Program-made: the position numbers and the translations under genes
Part shown: one piece after another, positions 36,804-45,888 of the stretch
How the letters are laid out: each line of letters starts with the position of its first letter
How positions within the stretch are numbered: the stretch's first letter is position 1
The notes under the pieces: generated by a model
What the model was told of the DNA's origin: nothing
The model's database searches: none
The model's input: the letters and a program-made list of their open reading frames with translations, nothing else
NCBI GenBank assembly: GCA_031772625.1
Contig: CM062813.1
Coordinates: 769,048,720 to 769,112,719, forward strand
Source: Pinus tabuliformis
Lineage: Eukaryota; Streptophyta; Pinopsida; Pinales; Pinaceae
Reading direction: 5' to 3'
Length of the DNA: 64,000 nt

Positions 36804-36873
36804 GAATTGACTTGAAGGAGGAGCTCATCCGGATCGTCAAGAACGGACTTCAACAACAGCGTTTTGGAATAAG
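36804..36873 (+). other. possible small leader exon within R/U5
   Basis: A 70-bp segment is bounded by an acceptor-like TTTGTGGTTGCAG and a donor-like AATAAG/GTAAGCC. If used, the genomic RNA would be partly spliced in its leader. Splicing of related Ogre elements is known; here it is inference from two motifs only. Confidence 0.3.
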
Positions 36874-37020
36874 GTAAGCCTAAACACTTGTAGTTTTCAT
36901 GTTGTAAAAGGTGTATTTAGAGAAAGATCACTCCATTTTGTCTTGTTTGTCATTAGGACGTCTTAGACTTCTAGGAAGGTCAGTCGTGTCCGCACCCTTG
37001 ACCAATTCCGTGTGACAAAT

Positions 37021-37038
37021 TGGCGACTCCGCTGGGGA
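37021..37038 (+). promoter_or_regulatory. primer-binding site
   Basis: TGGCGACTCCGCTGGGGA lies three bases after the LTR. This type of site is the one used by Tat/Ogre-like Gypsy elements, probably primed by tRNA-Arg (from family knowledge, not checked here). Confidence 0.75.
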
Positions 37039-39017
37039 ATCCATTAATGAGAGAGTCTTTTCCTTTATATGAACTTTGCTCTGAGAAAATCATGTTTATT
37101 TTCTGGTTTTTGACTGTGAGAATTAGTATTTGGGTGGCTTAGCTTTAGATTTAGTTAGATTTGGTTTTTCTTAACTTTTCCAGAAGGACGCACCCTCGCA
37201 GTACTGCACAGTGCGTCTTTGGACGCGCTGTTGCCGTTTGCACAGAGCGGGCCCGCGCCTGTTCTAACGGGTTGCCTGCGTCTTCCTGTAAAAATTTAGG
37301 AAAACTCCATTTTTGCTTTAATTGCTTTTAGATTTTGGTTTTTCTTAGTGTTTTCTGCCCAGATCCTTTAGTACCCTGTCAAAAATTTTCACCTGAACTT
37401 GTTTCATTAGCATTCCTGCTTTTAGCTTTCATCAATTGGGTGTTTTGAGTCTCTTTTTTGAGAAATTCTTAATTTGATTTCCTTTGGTCATTACTTGGAG
37501 GTTTCTTTCAGTGTTTTCACAATTTTGCATCTTTTTGCTTTTGTTTTTGCAAAAAAATTTCCCCCTCATTCGCCGGGGGGGGCTAAATTGTGTATGAGTG
37601 TTAATCGCCTTTGAGTGTTTTTATGTTTTGATCTTTGGAACTCTCACCCAATTTTCTCGACTTGCACTTGATTGGTTCTTAGATTACATTAGAATCATCT
37701 TGTGTTTGAGAATTCTCTTGCATAGATCACATTTGCATAATTAGAGTTCTCAGTTTCAGAATATGAATGAAAAATGTGCATAGATTACATTTGCATACTT
37801 TTCATGTGAATTGTGCATAGATTACAATTGCATAGTTTACATTCTGAAAAATCAATCGTAGATTTAGATCAGCTTTCTTTGATTTGAATTTACACAAAAA
37901 TAAAAATAAAAAATTGGTTTGGAATTGATTTGCATTAGTTTTTCTTGATGAAATTAGTGCATTAGAGAATTTGTTAAATTTTCTCTTAATGATCAATTTT
38001 TTGCATTGTTGGAAGTGAATGGAAACTCTCTCCTTACTCTAGTTAGGATTCATCGAATTGAAAGGATTGCATTATCATATTCGATTGCATTCAGTTGAGT
38101 CGGGTCATAACACCATTGGTTTCATCTTCATTTACCCATTTGAGTAATAACAACCTTAATAACACAGCGCTTAATTAAAATTCATCTAGTAATTTTTACA
38201 TTTCTAGGGCTCTGAAACACCAACATAGCTTAGGCTAGGGTCTTGGAGTAGGTGAGTACTTAACTCTCCAAGACTACAAAACCAAACAGATAGTTTATCT
38301 TGAGTAGAATAAATCCAATTGTTTCAATTGCACTCTGGGAAAGCTCCTCTTAAAGGAGAAGCACGAGCTCGTGTCCGAACCAGTGAGGGGATCATTCCCC
38401 CCTCGTTGGGAACGACGCCAGACAGTACGTATTACAAACGGTAAACCTCGGATTAACCATTGTCGAGGAGCCAGGGGTCACTTATCGGTAAACCTTGGAT
38501 TGTTGTCAAGGAACCGGTAAGGGGATTGAGCTTGCTACTCTGCCCTTGCGTGCTGTCGGAGTTTAGACTGTTCCCCCAGGTGTATTTGTTACTATTGGTG
38601 ACCTTAGTGACCATAATCTTTAGGGTTCTATCGAGGTGACGGTGGAGGGAAGGTCCCACTGTACCTGGAACAGACGTCGGTTATACTCACTTGGATTTTC
38701 CGGGGGGTTCACTTCACTCGAGACGGTTAAAGTGGAGGAACTTGGTCCGGTCTATTCATTAAGCAGGTTGCCGGGGTAACTGTTCCACCCGCCACTTCTG
38801 TACTGAATTCAGCGAGGTTGGGCTTAATCACCAACTAGTGTTTTCGGTCCGGAAGGCTACTGTTTGTGTGTGGTTTGACTCCTAGATTTGATAGCGCGTG
38901 TTAATTTGTTTGTTTTTACTTTTAGAGACCATAGGTGTGAATTGTGAATTTTAGTTGTTAAGTGTGAATTGTGAATTGTTAATTTTAGTTTTAAATTGTT
39001 AATAAAATTCACTGAAG
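37039..39017 (+). other. untranslated leader of the non-autonomous element
   Basis: No long ORF. The part at about 38190-38890 is shared, inverted, with 1330-2050. A G7 run near 37575 is followed by T-rich sequence with repeated 'catagattacatttgcata' words (37720-37830). Confidence 0.7.
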
Positions 39018-40787
39018 TTGAATATAATGGCAAATGTTCCGGAATTTATCAACCTAGGAACCCCTCCTAATGAGAATCCTAGTACTTTTCTTTACTTTGG
39101 AAATGTTGGTCCTCCTTATATGGCTACTTTGTCATTACCTGGATTTACAATAGGTTTACCGATATGGTTATTTTCAACTTCGTTGGCCCAAAATACTCCA
39201 ATTGTTCCACCTCAACCGGATGCTTCACCTCAACAGAGTTCACCATCTCAACATGACCAACCTTCTGTTGACCCTTTACCTTCTTCGCCTAATTTTTCTT
39301 CCTCCATTTCTTCCTCTTCGCCTGGTAAAAGCCTTGATGCTAGTAACCAGGAGGCTAAGAAGAAGAAGAAAGGGAAGAAGAAGAAGAAGAAGAAGAAGCA
39401 AGATAAGAAAGAAGTCAACCAACCAACCATGGCTGTAAGTGTTAGTTGTGTTGAGGAAAATTCCGACATGCACCGTAAACCCAAATACCCTTGCAGGCTT
39501 TGTAAGGGTGACCACTTCCTTGTCAATTGTCCTGGTATTCCAAAGGTCTTGGAAGTATGGTCAGAAAAATCTCATCAACTTTCCATTGATCCATCAACCA
39601 GTGATAGTCAGGTTTCTGGGAAAAAGGGTAAAGTTAGGTTTCCTTGTAAGTTATGCAAAGGGAGTCATCAAACTCACATTTGCCCTCACATGGATGAAGC
39701 CTCAACATTGTTGGAAAAACTTACTGTTCTACAGCAAGAATTTCCAACTGGTTACCGTAAACTTTCTCCCAACCTACCGTCATCTAACGGAGTGATTGAT
39801 CTAAATTCAAGTACCATCAATCACACTCTTCCATTGGAGAGTGAAACTCATGTCACTCAGGTTGATGATCCGTTAGTTGATCAAGTGGTCGATTCAATTT
39901 CACATTCAGTCGATCCCACTTTCCCTTTAGAGAGTGAACTTCATACCGCTCAGGTTCTTCTTGTTACATCAGATTCTTCTATGCCGGGGGGCATTTCACC
40001 TGTTTCTACAGAACCCCCTCCAAGCACTGAGGTCTTTTCCTTTGATTGGAATAGACTGACAGAACCTCGTCTTCCTTCCTCCATCCCTTTCCAAATCATT
40101 GTCAAGGCCGGTGGTAGGGACATACATCGTACTCAGGTAGATGAAGGTGCTTCTATTAGTATTTTATCCTCAACTGTTTGGAAAGCTTTGGGTTCCCCTC
40201 AGCTTGCGCCTATTACGCAGAATCTGAAAGCTTTTAACAGAACCATTAGTGAACCTTTAGGGATCCTTCCTAAGTTTTCTATTACCTTGGAAGGTAAGAC
40301 TGTCTGTATTGATCTTATGGTAGTTCGAGGTCCCTTGGATTTCAATTTACTCCTTGGGCGAGACTATGTTTATGCAATGAAAGCTGTCGTATCGACACTC
40401 TTTCGCGTGATGTCTTTCCCTCACAATGGCAGTATTGTGACTGTGGACCAGCTTTCGTTCCCTAGTCTTGTTTCAACTACCAATAATATGACACCCCTAA
40501 ATGTTCCTGATTCTAAAGTGGTATCTACCTTGCCACGGGTTAATTATGTGGCAACCGGTCCCATGATTTTAGTTACCGACGTAAGTGAGCCTCTCACTAT
40601 TGATTTAGATCCGGTAATTGACATGGAAAACTCTATGGGATTATTTGAACACGATGTTCTTATCCCTTTTGAGTCCCTTGACGTGTGTTCCTTCCAAAAA
40701 ACTATTCTTCCTTCGGATGAAGACCTTTTGGAAGCCATGATCAAGGTGTGTCCATTGACATGTCTTTCCTCCAGTTGGAAGCCATGA
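39018..40787 (+). CDS. gag-protease-like protein of the non-autonomous element
   Basis: 589 residues, uninterrupted. A Pro/Ser-rich N-terminus is followed by a Lys-rich run (about 113-131), then two zinc knuckles with the unusual spacing C-X2-C-X3-H-X4-C (C159, C162, H166, C171; and C210, C213, H217, C222). Residues 340-480 form a retropepsin-like domain: VDEGASISILSS at 374-385 in the place of the catalytic D-S/T-G-A loop, and LLLGRDY at 444-450. Glu replaces the catalytic-loop Ser/Thr, so activity is doubtful, although DEGA is a form I associate with many plant retroelement proteins. No canonical capsid domain, RT or integrase follows. The intact frame in a young element suggests it is still useful, perhaps for RNA binding and packaging (inference). 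Confidence 0.8.
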   Translation: MNIMANVPEFINLGTPPNENPSTFLYFGNVGPPYMATLSLPGFTIGLPIWLFSTSLAQNTPIVPPQPDASPQQSSPSQHDQPSVDPLPSSPNFSSSISSSSPGKSLDASNQEAKKKKKGKKKKKKKKQDKKEVNQPTMAVSVSCVEENSDMHRKPKYPCRLCKGDHFLVNCPGIPKVLEVWSEKSHQLSIDPSTSDSQVSGKKGKVRFPCKLCKGSHQTHICPHMDEASTLLEKLTVLQQEFPTGYRKLSPNLPSSNGVIDLNSSTINHTLPLESETHVTQVDDPLVDQVVDSISHSVDPTFPLESELHTAQVLLVTSDSSMPGGISPVSTEPPPSTEVFSFDWNRLTEPRLPSSIPFQIIVKAGGRDIHRTQVDEGASISILSSTVWKALGSPQLAPITQNLKAFNRTISEPLGILPKFSITLEGKTVCIDLMVVRGPLDFNLLLGRDYVYAMKAVVSTLFRVMSFPHNGSIVTVDQLSFPSLVSTTNNMTPLNVPDSKVVSTLPRVNYVATGPMILVTDVSEPLTIDLDPVIDMENSMGLFEHDVLIPFESLDVCSFQKTILPSDEDLLEAMIKVCPLTCLSSSWKP

Positions 40788-40796
40788 TCAATGTTA

Positions 40797-43490
40797 CGAG
40801 GAAAGTTCTTTTTACTGAGTCAACCTCGTTAAAAAATGAATCAGTGAGTACGAGGATAGTTTTTTCCTGTATCAACCTCGTTAAAAAATGAAATAGGCTA
40901 GGATGAGGACAGTTCTTTTACTGAGTCAACCTCATTAAAAAATGAATCAGCTAGATTTTAGGATATGTAGGTAGATTGTAGAGAGTAGTTATGAGCATAG
41001 TTCCTTATCTTGTGTCAAGCTCGTTTAAAAAATGAAACAAGGGTTTTGAGGATAGTTCTTTTCTTGTGTCAACCTCCTTAAAAATGAAACAACTCCCTTT
41101 TCAAGTTAAATATTGAAAGTAAACCTTCATTTCATCCAGCCGGTTGAATGCAATGAAGCCTGGGGGGCATGTACCTTGGTTTGCATCTTTATGCTGGGGG
41201 CATGTGAACTTATAACAAGCATAGTTTTTCGTTTCAAGCTTGCATAAACATGAAACTGAATCCGAGGAAAGTTCCTTTTACTGTGTCAACCTCGTTAAAA
41301 AATGAATCAGTTGATGAGGATAGTTCTTTTACTGAGTCAACCTCATTAAAAAATGAATCAGGTAGATTTTAGGTTACATAGACAGTTAGAAAGTAAGGTT
41401 TGAGGATAGTTCCCGTTACTTAGTCAACCTCGTTAAAAAATGAATAAGGTTTGAGGATAGTTCCCGTTACTTAGTCAACCTCGTTAAAAAATGAATAAGG
41501 TTCGAGGATAGTTCCTTGTCTTGTGTTAACCTCGTTAAAAAATGAAACAAGGATAGGTTATATAGATAGTTAGAAAGTAGGATTTTAAGAGGACAGTTCC
41601 TGTTACTGAGTCAACCTCGTTAAAAAATGAATCAGGTGAGAGGACAGTTCCTGTTACTGAGTCAACCTCGTTAAAAAATGAATCAGGTGAGAGGACAGTT
41701 CCTGTTACTGAGTCAACCTCGTTAAAAAATGAATCAGGTTAGAGGACAGTTCCTGTTACTGAGTCAACCTCGTTAAAAAATGAATCAGGTTTGAGGATAG
41801 TTCTTTTCTTGTGTCAACCTCCTTAAAAATGAAACAACTCCCTTTTCAAGTTAAATATTGAAAGTAAACCTTCATTTCATCCAGCCAGTTGAATGCAATG
41901 AAGCCTGGGGGGCATGTACCTCGCTTTGCATCATTATGCTGGGGGGCATGCGAACTTTTTGAGCATAGTTCCTTGTCTTGTGTCAAGCTCGTTAAAAAAT
42001 GAAACAAGAGTAGAGTTTTTGTTAGGTAGATTGTAGAGTAGTTACGAGCATAGTTCCTTATCTTGTGTCAAGCTCGTTTAAAAAATGAAACAAGGGTTTT
42101 GAGGATAGTTTTTTTTTTTTTTCCTGTGTCAACCTCACTAAAAAATGAAACAACTCCCACAAGTCTTTCCAAGATCTTGAAAGTAAAGCTTCATTCCATC
42201 CACCTCATTGAATGCAATGAAGCTTGGGGGGCATGTCCCTTGGTTTGCATCTTTATGCTGGGGGCATGTGAACTTATAACAAGCATAGTTTTTCGTTTCA
42301 AGCTTGCATAAACATGAAACTGAATCCGAGCATAGTTCTTTTCCTGTGTCAAGCTCGTTAAAAAATGAAACAAATCCTCCTCTACTTGAGTCGAGAGATT
42401 GACTAGATCTCGTAAATGTTAAGTTCTTAGGTTAGTTGTTTCGGTGTTTTGCATAATTTTCTTACAGTTTTAGGTCAAAGTCTTTTAAATGATCTCGTCA
42501 CTAAACCTTCATTTCATCCAAATGGTTGAATGAAATGAAGCTAGGGGGGCATGCACTCTAGCAGTTATGCTTAGGGGGCATCAAGCATAGTTTTATCTCT
42601 GTTTCAAGCTTGTGTAAAAATGAAACTAATTTGAAGCATAGTTTTTATCTGTTTCAAGCTTTTGTAAAAATGAAACATATATCGAGTCAATTTCAGTTAT
42701 TTTCAAGACTCGTTAAACTCATGAAAATACCGAGATTATTTTGCTATCTTTCATTCTCGTAAAACAAATGAAAATGCCGAGTTCTTTCCGTCTTTTCCTG
42801 CTCGTAAATTAAATTGAAAGTCGGACATATGAGTACATTTTTATCATTTTTTCGAACTCATTAAAACTTACGAAAAAATGAAAACCATGAGTACATTTTT
42901 ATCATTTTTTCGAACTCGTTAAAACTTACGAAAAAGTGAAACCTTGGAGTTCTCTTTTAAGCCCTTTTCTGACTCCTAAAACATGAAAAGATCGCCGAGC
43001 GTTTCTTTTACACTCGTTAAAACGGAATTAAAAGACGGTCCCCTTTTAGCTCTTTTCTGACCGCAAAATCAGGAAAAGATTGCCGGGTTTTTGTCGTTTC
43101 AAACTCGATAAGGAAATAAAACGACGTGTCCTTGATCGCTTTTTACTTTTCAGGTCAACGACACTATTATGAAAGTACTCCTTGGTCGCAAGATCAAGCG
43201 GTTCCCCCAGGTATTATTTTATACTTTTTCGGGCTTGAGGGACACAAATGTACGAAAAAGTTCAACGTGGAGTCTTCTTAAGTTTTTCAGACTCTCTAAA
43301 ATTGAAAAACACCGAGTTTCTCCTATACTGGGCTCGTTAAAACTTTTACAGTAGAGGACCTGTTCAATTACAAACAGGAACGAACCACTCCTTCCTAGGG
43401 TTCGAATTTAAACTAGGTTGGACTCGTCCAAAGGATGAGCTTATAATCAAGCATATGTTATCCTCCTCAAGCTTGTTAAAAATAAAGAGG
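40797..43490 (+). repeat. array of about 38 covarying A-B-A'-B' units (candidate RNA pseudoknots)
   Basis: Each unit has arm A, a 10-13-base U-rich loop, arm B, 0-1 base, A' (complement of A), an A-rich loop of about 8-10 bases, and B' (complement of B). Examples: CGAGG/CCTCG with CTGAGTCA/TGAATCAG (40797-40844); CAAGC/GCTTG with GTTTCA/TGAAAC (41216-41256); CGAGTC/GACTCG with ATTTTCA/TGAAAAT (42683-42728); TGAGT/ACTCA with CATTTTTTCG/CGAAAAAATG (42830-42880); CGGTC/GACCG with TCTTTTC/GAAAAGA (43036-43079); CGAACC/GGTTCG with CCTAG/CTAGG (43381-43417). Units before 42372 are similar tandem copies of 48-51 bp; those after 42580 share little but the fold and a CTCGTTAAAA-like core. Units near 42778, 43126 and 43313 are weaker. 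The region is non-coding. The complementarity is seen directly; formation of an RNA pseudoknot is inference. Confidence 0.85.
41093..41215 (+). repeat. hairpin and G-rich module, first of four copies
   Basis: A module between pseudoknot-like units: a hairpin CTTCATTTCAT...ATGCAATGAAG, then two G-rich words (TGGGGGGCATG and CTGGGGGCATG). It recurs at about 41838-41950, 42175-42270 and 42500-42580. In the last copy the hairpin arms pair perfectly over 11 bases. The G-rich words resemble the element's polypurine tract (AGGGGGCAA). Confidence 0.7.
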
Positions 43491-44559
43491 TACTTGCCAG
43501 AAATGGTGGGGGAAAAGAGAGAAGAATGAACCTGTTTGTTACCTTTTGTCTCAAAAAAAAAAAAAAAAAAAAAAAAAACTTTATTACCACTCTTGAACAC
43601 GACACTTTTTTCGTTCACCTGGGTTGGGAAATCTTTTACCTCACAGTTGATCAAACCACTTTGAAAGTCTTTAACCGGGTTTCGGGGATTAACTTTGAGT
43701 TATTTGTCACCAAGCCATCTGTCGTGTCGTTATGTGTTCAAGAGGTCTGCAAGCAAAACTTTCATCTGCAAAATACTTGTCATCCATTTGACCATCCCTG
43801 AGTCAGTCCTTACAGCAACATTTCTTCAACTTGAACAATGATTTCGTGTTGCGGGCTTGCCTGCAACGGGTCGCTTTCTATCGACATCGACACATTATCT
43901 AGAAAGATGACTTAGGAATCGACAGCACCTTGAAGTCTGCATGCATCAATGGCAGGTTTCTCGCCTTTGACGTCAGTTTACATCATTGACTTTCGATCAA
44001 AGGATTCCGTGAAATGTTCGACATCAAAACATCTATTCACATTTCACGGGTTGTGCTTGGTACTTTGAGGACCATTGACATTACTGGTGGTTTCTCTCAC
44101 GCTTGTTAACAGTTCACATCATTGACTGGTAATCAAGTGGTTTCTAACATGTTCGACATCGAATCATTTAATCACATGCTTAGAATCGTACCAATTCAGG
44201 AAGTAGAAGTGAAGACCCTGGATCTAGTTTCTACCATCCAGGCTGCGAGGAGTTTTGTATTCATTATCTATGTAGACTAATCATAAACAGATGGCTGCGT
44301 CCATACTGTGTCTACAAAAGTTTATAAAAATGATGTACTGCAAGATCATTCCTGTATCAGAATAGTTAGTCCATTAGTTAAAGTTTTGAATCTGAGTATG
44401 GGAATGCCTACCTCAGTGATGATATAATCTTATACATGTATTTTGTGTTGAAAATTGCAGGTTCCAACCAGGCCATCCACAAGACAATCCTTGAAATGAT
44501 AAAGCGCTTCACCCTTCCTAGAATTACAAAACCCTACTCTATTCCAGGCTTCGCACTTT
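43491..44559 (+). other. 3' internal region of the non-autonomous element
   Basis: No ORF of note. Contains a run of 26 or so A at about 43553-43578 and a 10-bp inverted repeat (CCGTGAAATG / CATTTCACGG) near 44007-44050. The repeated 'catcattgac' and 'tgttcgacatc' words hint at further diverged repeat units. Confidence 0.55.
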
Positions 44560-44568
44560 AGGGGGCAA
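44560..44568 (+). promoter_or_regulatory. polypurine tract
   Basis: AGGGGGCAA two bases before the 3' LTR. Confidence 0.75.
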
Positions 44569-44570
44569 TC

Positions 44571-45624
44571 TGTTACACTAAAAAATGTCACCTTGACTAC
44601 TTAAAGTTAGTATGGCTCAAATCAACAGTCATGCTACCCTCTTAGGCAAGTCTCATGCCTCTGTTATCCATCTCAAACTCGAAGAAGAGAGAAAGTCTTG
44701 TAAAAACTATGTTTATCTCTGGGGTCGCAGGTTCTCTCAAGCCTTACCTGCGGGGACGCTGACCATGTTCACAAAATCTGCGTCCATAGACGCTCTGTAT
44801 GTTAAGGGACAGGTGCATCCCTCTGTAAAAGGCAAAATGCGTGAGTTTTATCTTGAAAAAGTTACTTGTGGTTACTTCTAGAACATTCTAGAGGTCGGTT
44901 TGATGAAATGGATGCGCCTCCAGTTGGTTCATGTATCTCTATTAAGGGGGAACTTATCCCATCAATAAGGGAGCTATCCCACCCAAAGAGGGGGATGATC
45001 CCATTGATAGTGGACCTGAATAACCTCTTTACAGCACTATAAATAAAGGCATTGAGCCAAAAGGAGGGGAGGTTGGAGCTATACATTTTCTTTGGGTAAA
45101 TGCTGCAGGATTTAGGTCTTCCATTAGAGCCTTTGTGAGGAGAGATTGTCTTCACTTGATTCTACTTGGGAGAGGGTGAGCTTTGTCAAAGTAGAGGAAA
45201 ACCCTTGATGGACCCTGGGAGGAACTTGCACAACACCAAGGCCAGGTTGTAAGAGTTTCTTTGTTTCGTTATTAATACAAACTGGTTTATTTTTCTCAAT
45301 AGCTTGTGTTAATGAGTTATTTCATGTGTTCCTTGGTCTGCATGTTGAATATATGTTTTATTATATGAAATGCAAGTGCTTGGTAATTGTTTGATTGTTT
45401 GTGGTTGCAGGAATTGACTTGAAGGAGGAGCTCATCCGGATCGTCAAGAACGGACTTCAACAACAGCGTTTTGGAATAAGGTAAGCCTAAACACTTGTAG
45501 TTTTCATGTTGTAAAAGGTGTATTTAGAGAAAGATCACTCCATTTTGTCTTGTTTGTCATTAGGACGTCTTAGACTTCTAGGAAGGTCAGTCGTGTCCGC
45601 ACCCTTGACCAATTCCGTGTGACA
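44571..45624 (+). repeat. 3' LTR of the non-autonomous element
   Basis: 1054 bp, identical to the 5' LTR except at three positions. Heat-shock element at 44876-44893 and TATA box at 45038-45047, so it could drive transcription into flanking DNA. Confidence 0.95.
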
Positions 45625-45629
45625 GAAGT
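45625..45629. repeat. target-site duplication, right copy
   Basis: GAAGT, identical to 35959-35963. Confidence 0.93.
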
Positions 45630-45888
45630 GATCACATTATTTGGCTACACCTGGAATTGAAATAGAAAAATTGAATGATATTCATGAAACGGATAACTTA
45701 CGTAGAGCCTGCCTTATCGAACGCCTTTGTTGTTGCTGGTAGGGAGCCTGCCTTATCGAACATGTTTCTAGTCTGAAAAACAGCAAAATGAATGGAAGAA
45801 AACAACAAAATGAATGGAAGAAAAGACAACGGAAAACTTGTGCCAGATCCCGTGGTAGTCATCACATTATTTGGCTCTACCTGGAATT
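45630..45888 (+). repeat. host tandem unit, end of copy 1 and copy 2
   Basis: 'gatcacattatttggct' then 'acctggaatt' closes copy 1; copy 2 repeats the whole unit from 'tagaaaaattgaatgat' to a second 'atcacattatttggct..acctggaatt'. The next element inserts at that last GAATT. Contains an internal duplicate of 'caaaatgaatggaagaaaa'. Confidence 0.8.
45884..45888. repeat. target-site duplication of the 45889 copia element, left copy
   Basis: GAATT, repeated at 52208-52212. Confidence 0.9.

Larger units (their letters stand above)
35964..37017 (+). repeat. 5' LTR of the non-autonomous element
   Basis: TGTTACACTA to CCGTGTGACA, 1054 bp. U3 carries a heat-shock element (36269-36286) and a TATA box (36431-36440). 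An 89-codon open frame (36005-36274) lies wholly in U3, upstream of the TATA box, so it is probably not expressed from this promoter. Confidence 0.95.
35964..45624 (+). mobile_element. young non-autonomous LTR retrotransposon with an RNA-fold array
   Basis: 9661-bp element with two LTRs of exactly 1054 bp that differ at three positions (35997/44604, 36210/44817, 36235/44842; two are CpG transitions), and the target-site duplication GAAGT. The internal region has a primer site, a 1.9-kb leader, one 589-codon gag-protease-like ORF (39018-40787), about 2.7 kb of interleaved-helix repeats (40797-43490), a further kilobase without an ORF, and a polypurine tract. No reverse transcriptase, RNase H or integrase motif was found, so it must be mobilised by a partner. 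The primer-site sequence points to the Tat/Ogre side of Gypsy (inference). The near-identical LTRs mean recent insertion. Confidence 0.93.

Noticed and set aside
39248..39526. Antisense ORF with a long Phe run opposite the Lys run
   Set aside because: Shadow of the AAG-rich stretch of the gag-like gene.
40797..42372. CRISPR-like array (regular repeats of 48-51 bp)
   Set aside because: The variable parts are complementary arms of the unit itself, not unique spacers, and the setting is a plant retrotransposon.
40797..42372. Ordinary satellite DNA
   Set aside because: Satellite drift would not preserve complementarity in two interleaved helices, and units change in paired positions together.
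40797..43490. Hammerhead or other known self-cleaving ribozyme array
   Set aside because: No hammerhead core (CTGATGA...GAAA with three stems) and no other catalytic core that I recognise; the topology is a simple two-helix interleave.
40797..43490. preQ1-type riboswitch
   Set aside because: The GAGG/CCTC helix and A-rich third loop are reminiscent, but the ligand-pocket bases are not conserved and both helices vary freely, so only the topology is shared.
43553..43578. Poly-A run as the tail of a retroposed gene or LINE
   Set aside because: It sits inside the LTR element with no element end, TSD or gene fragment before it; treated as a homopolymer expansion.
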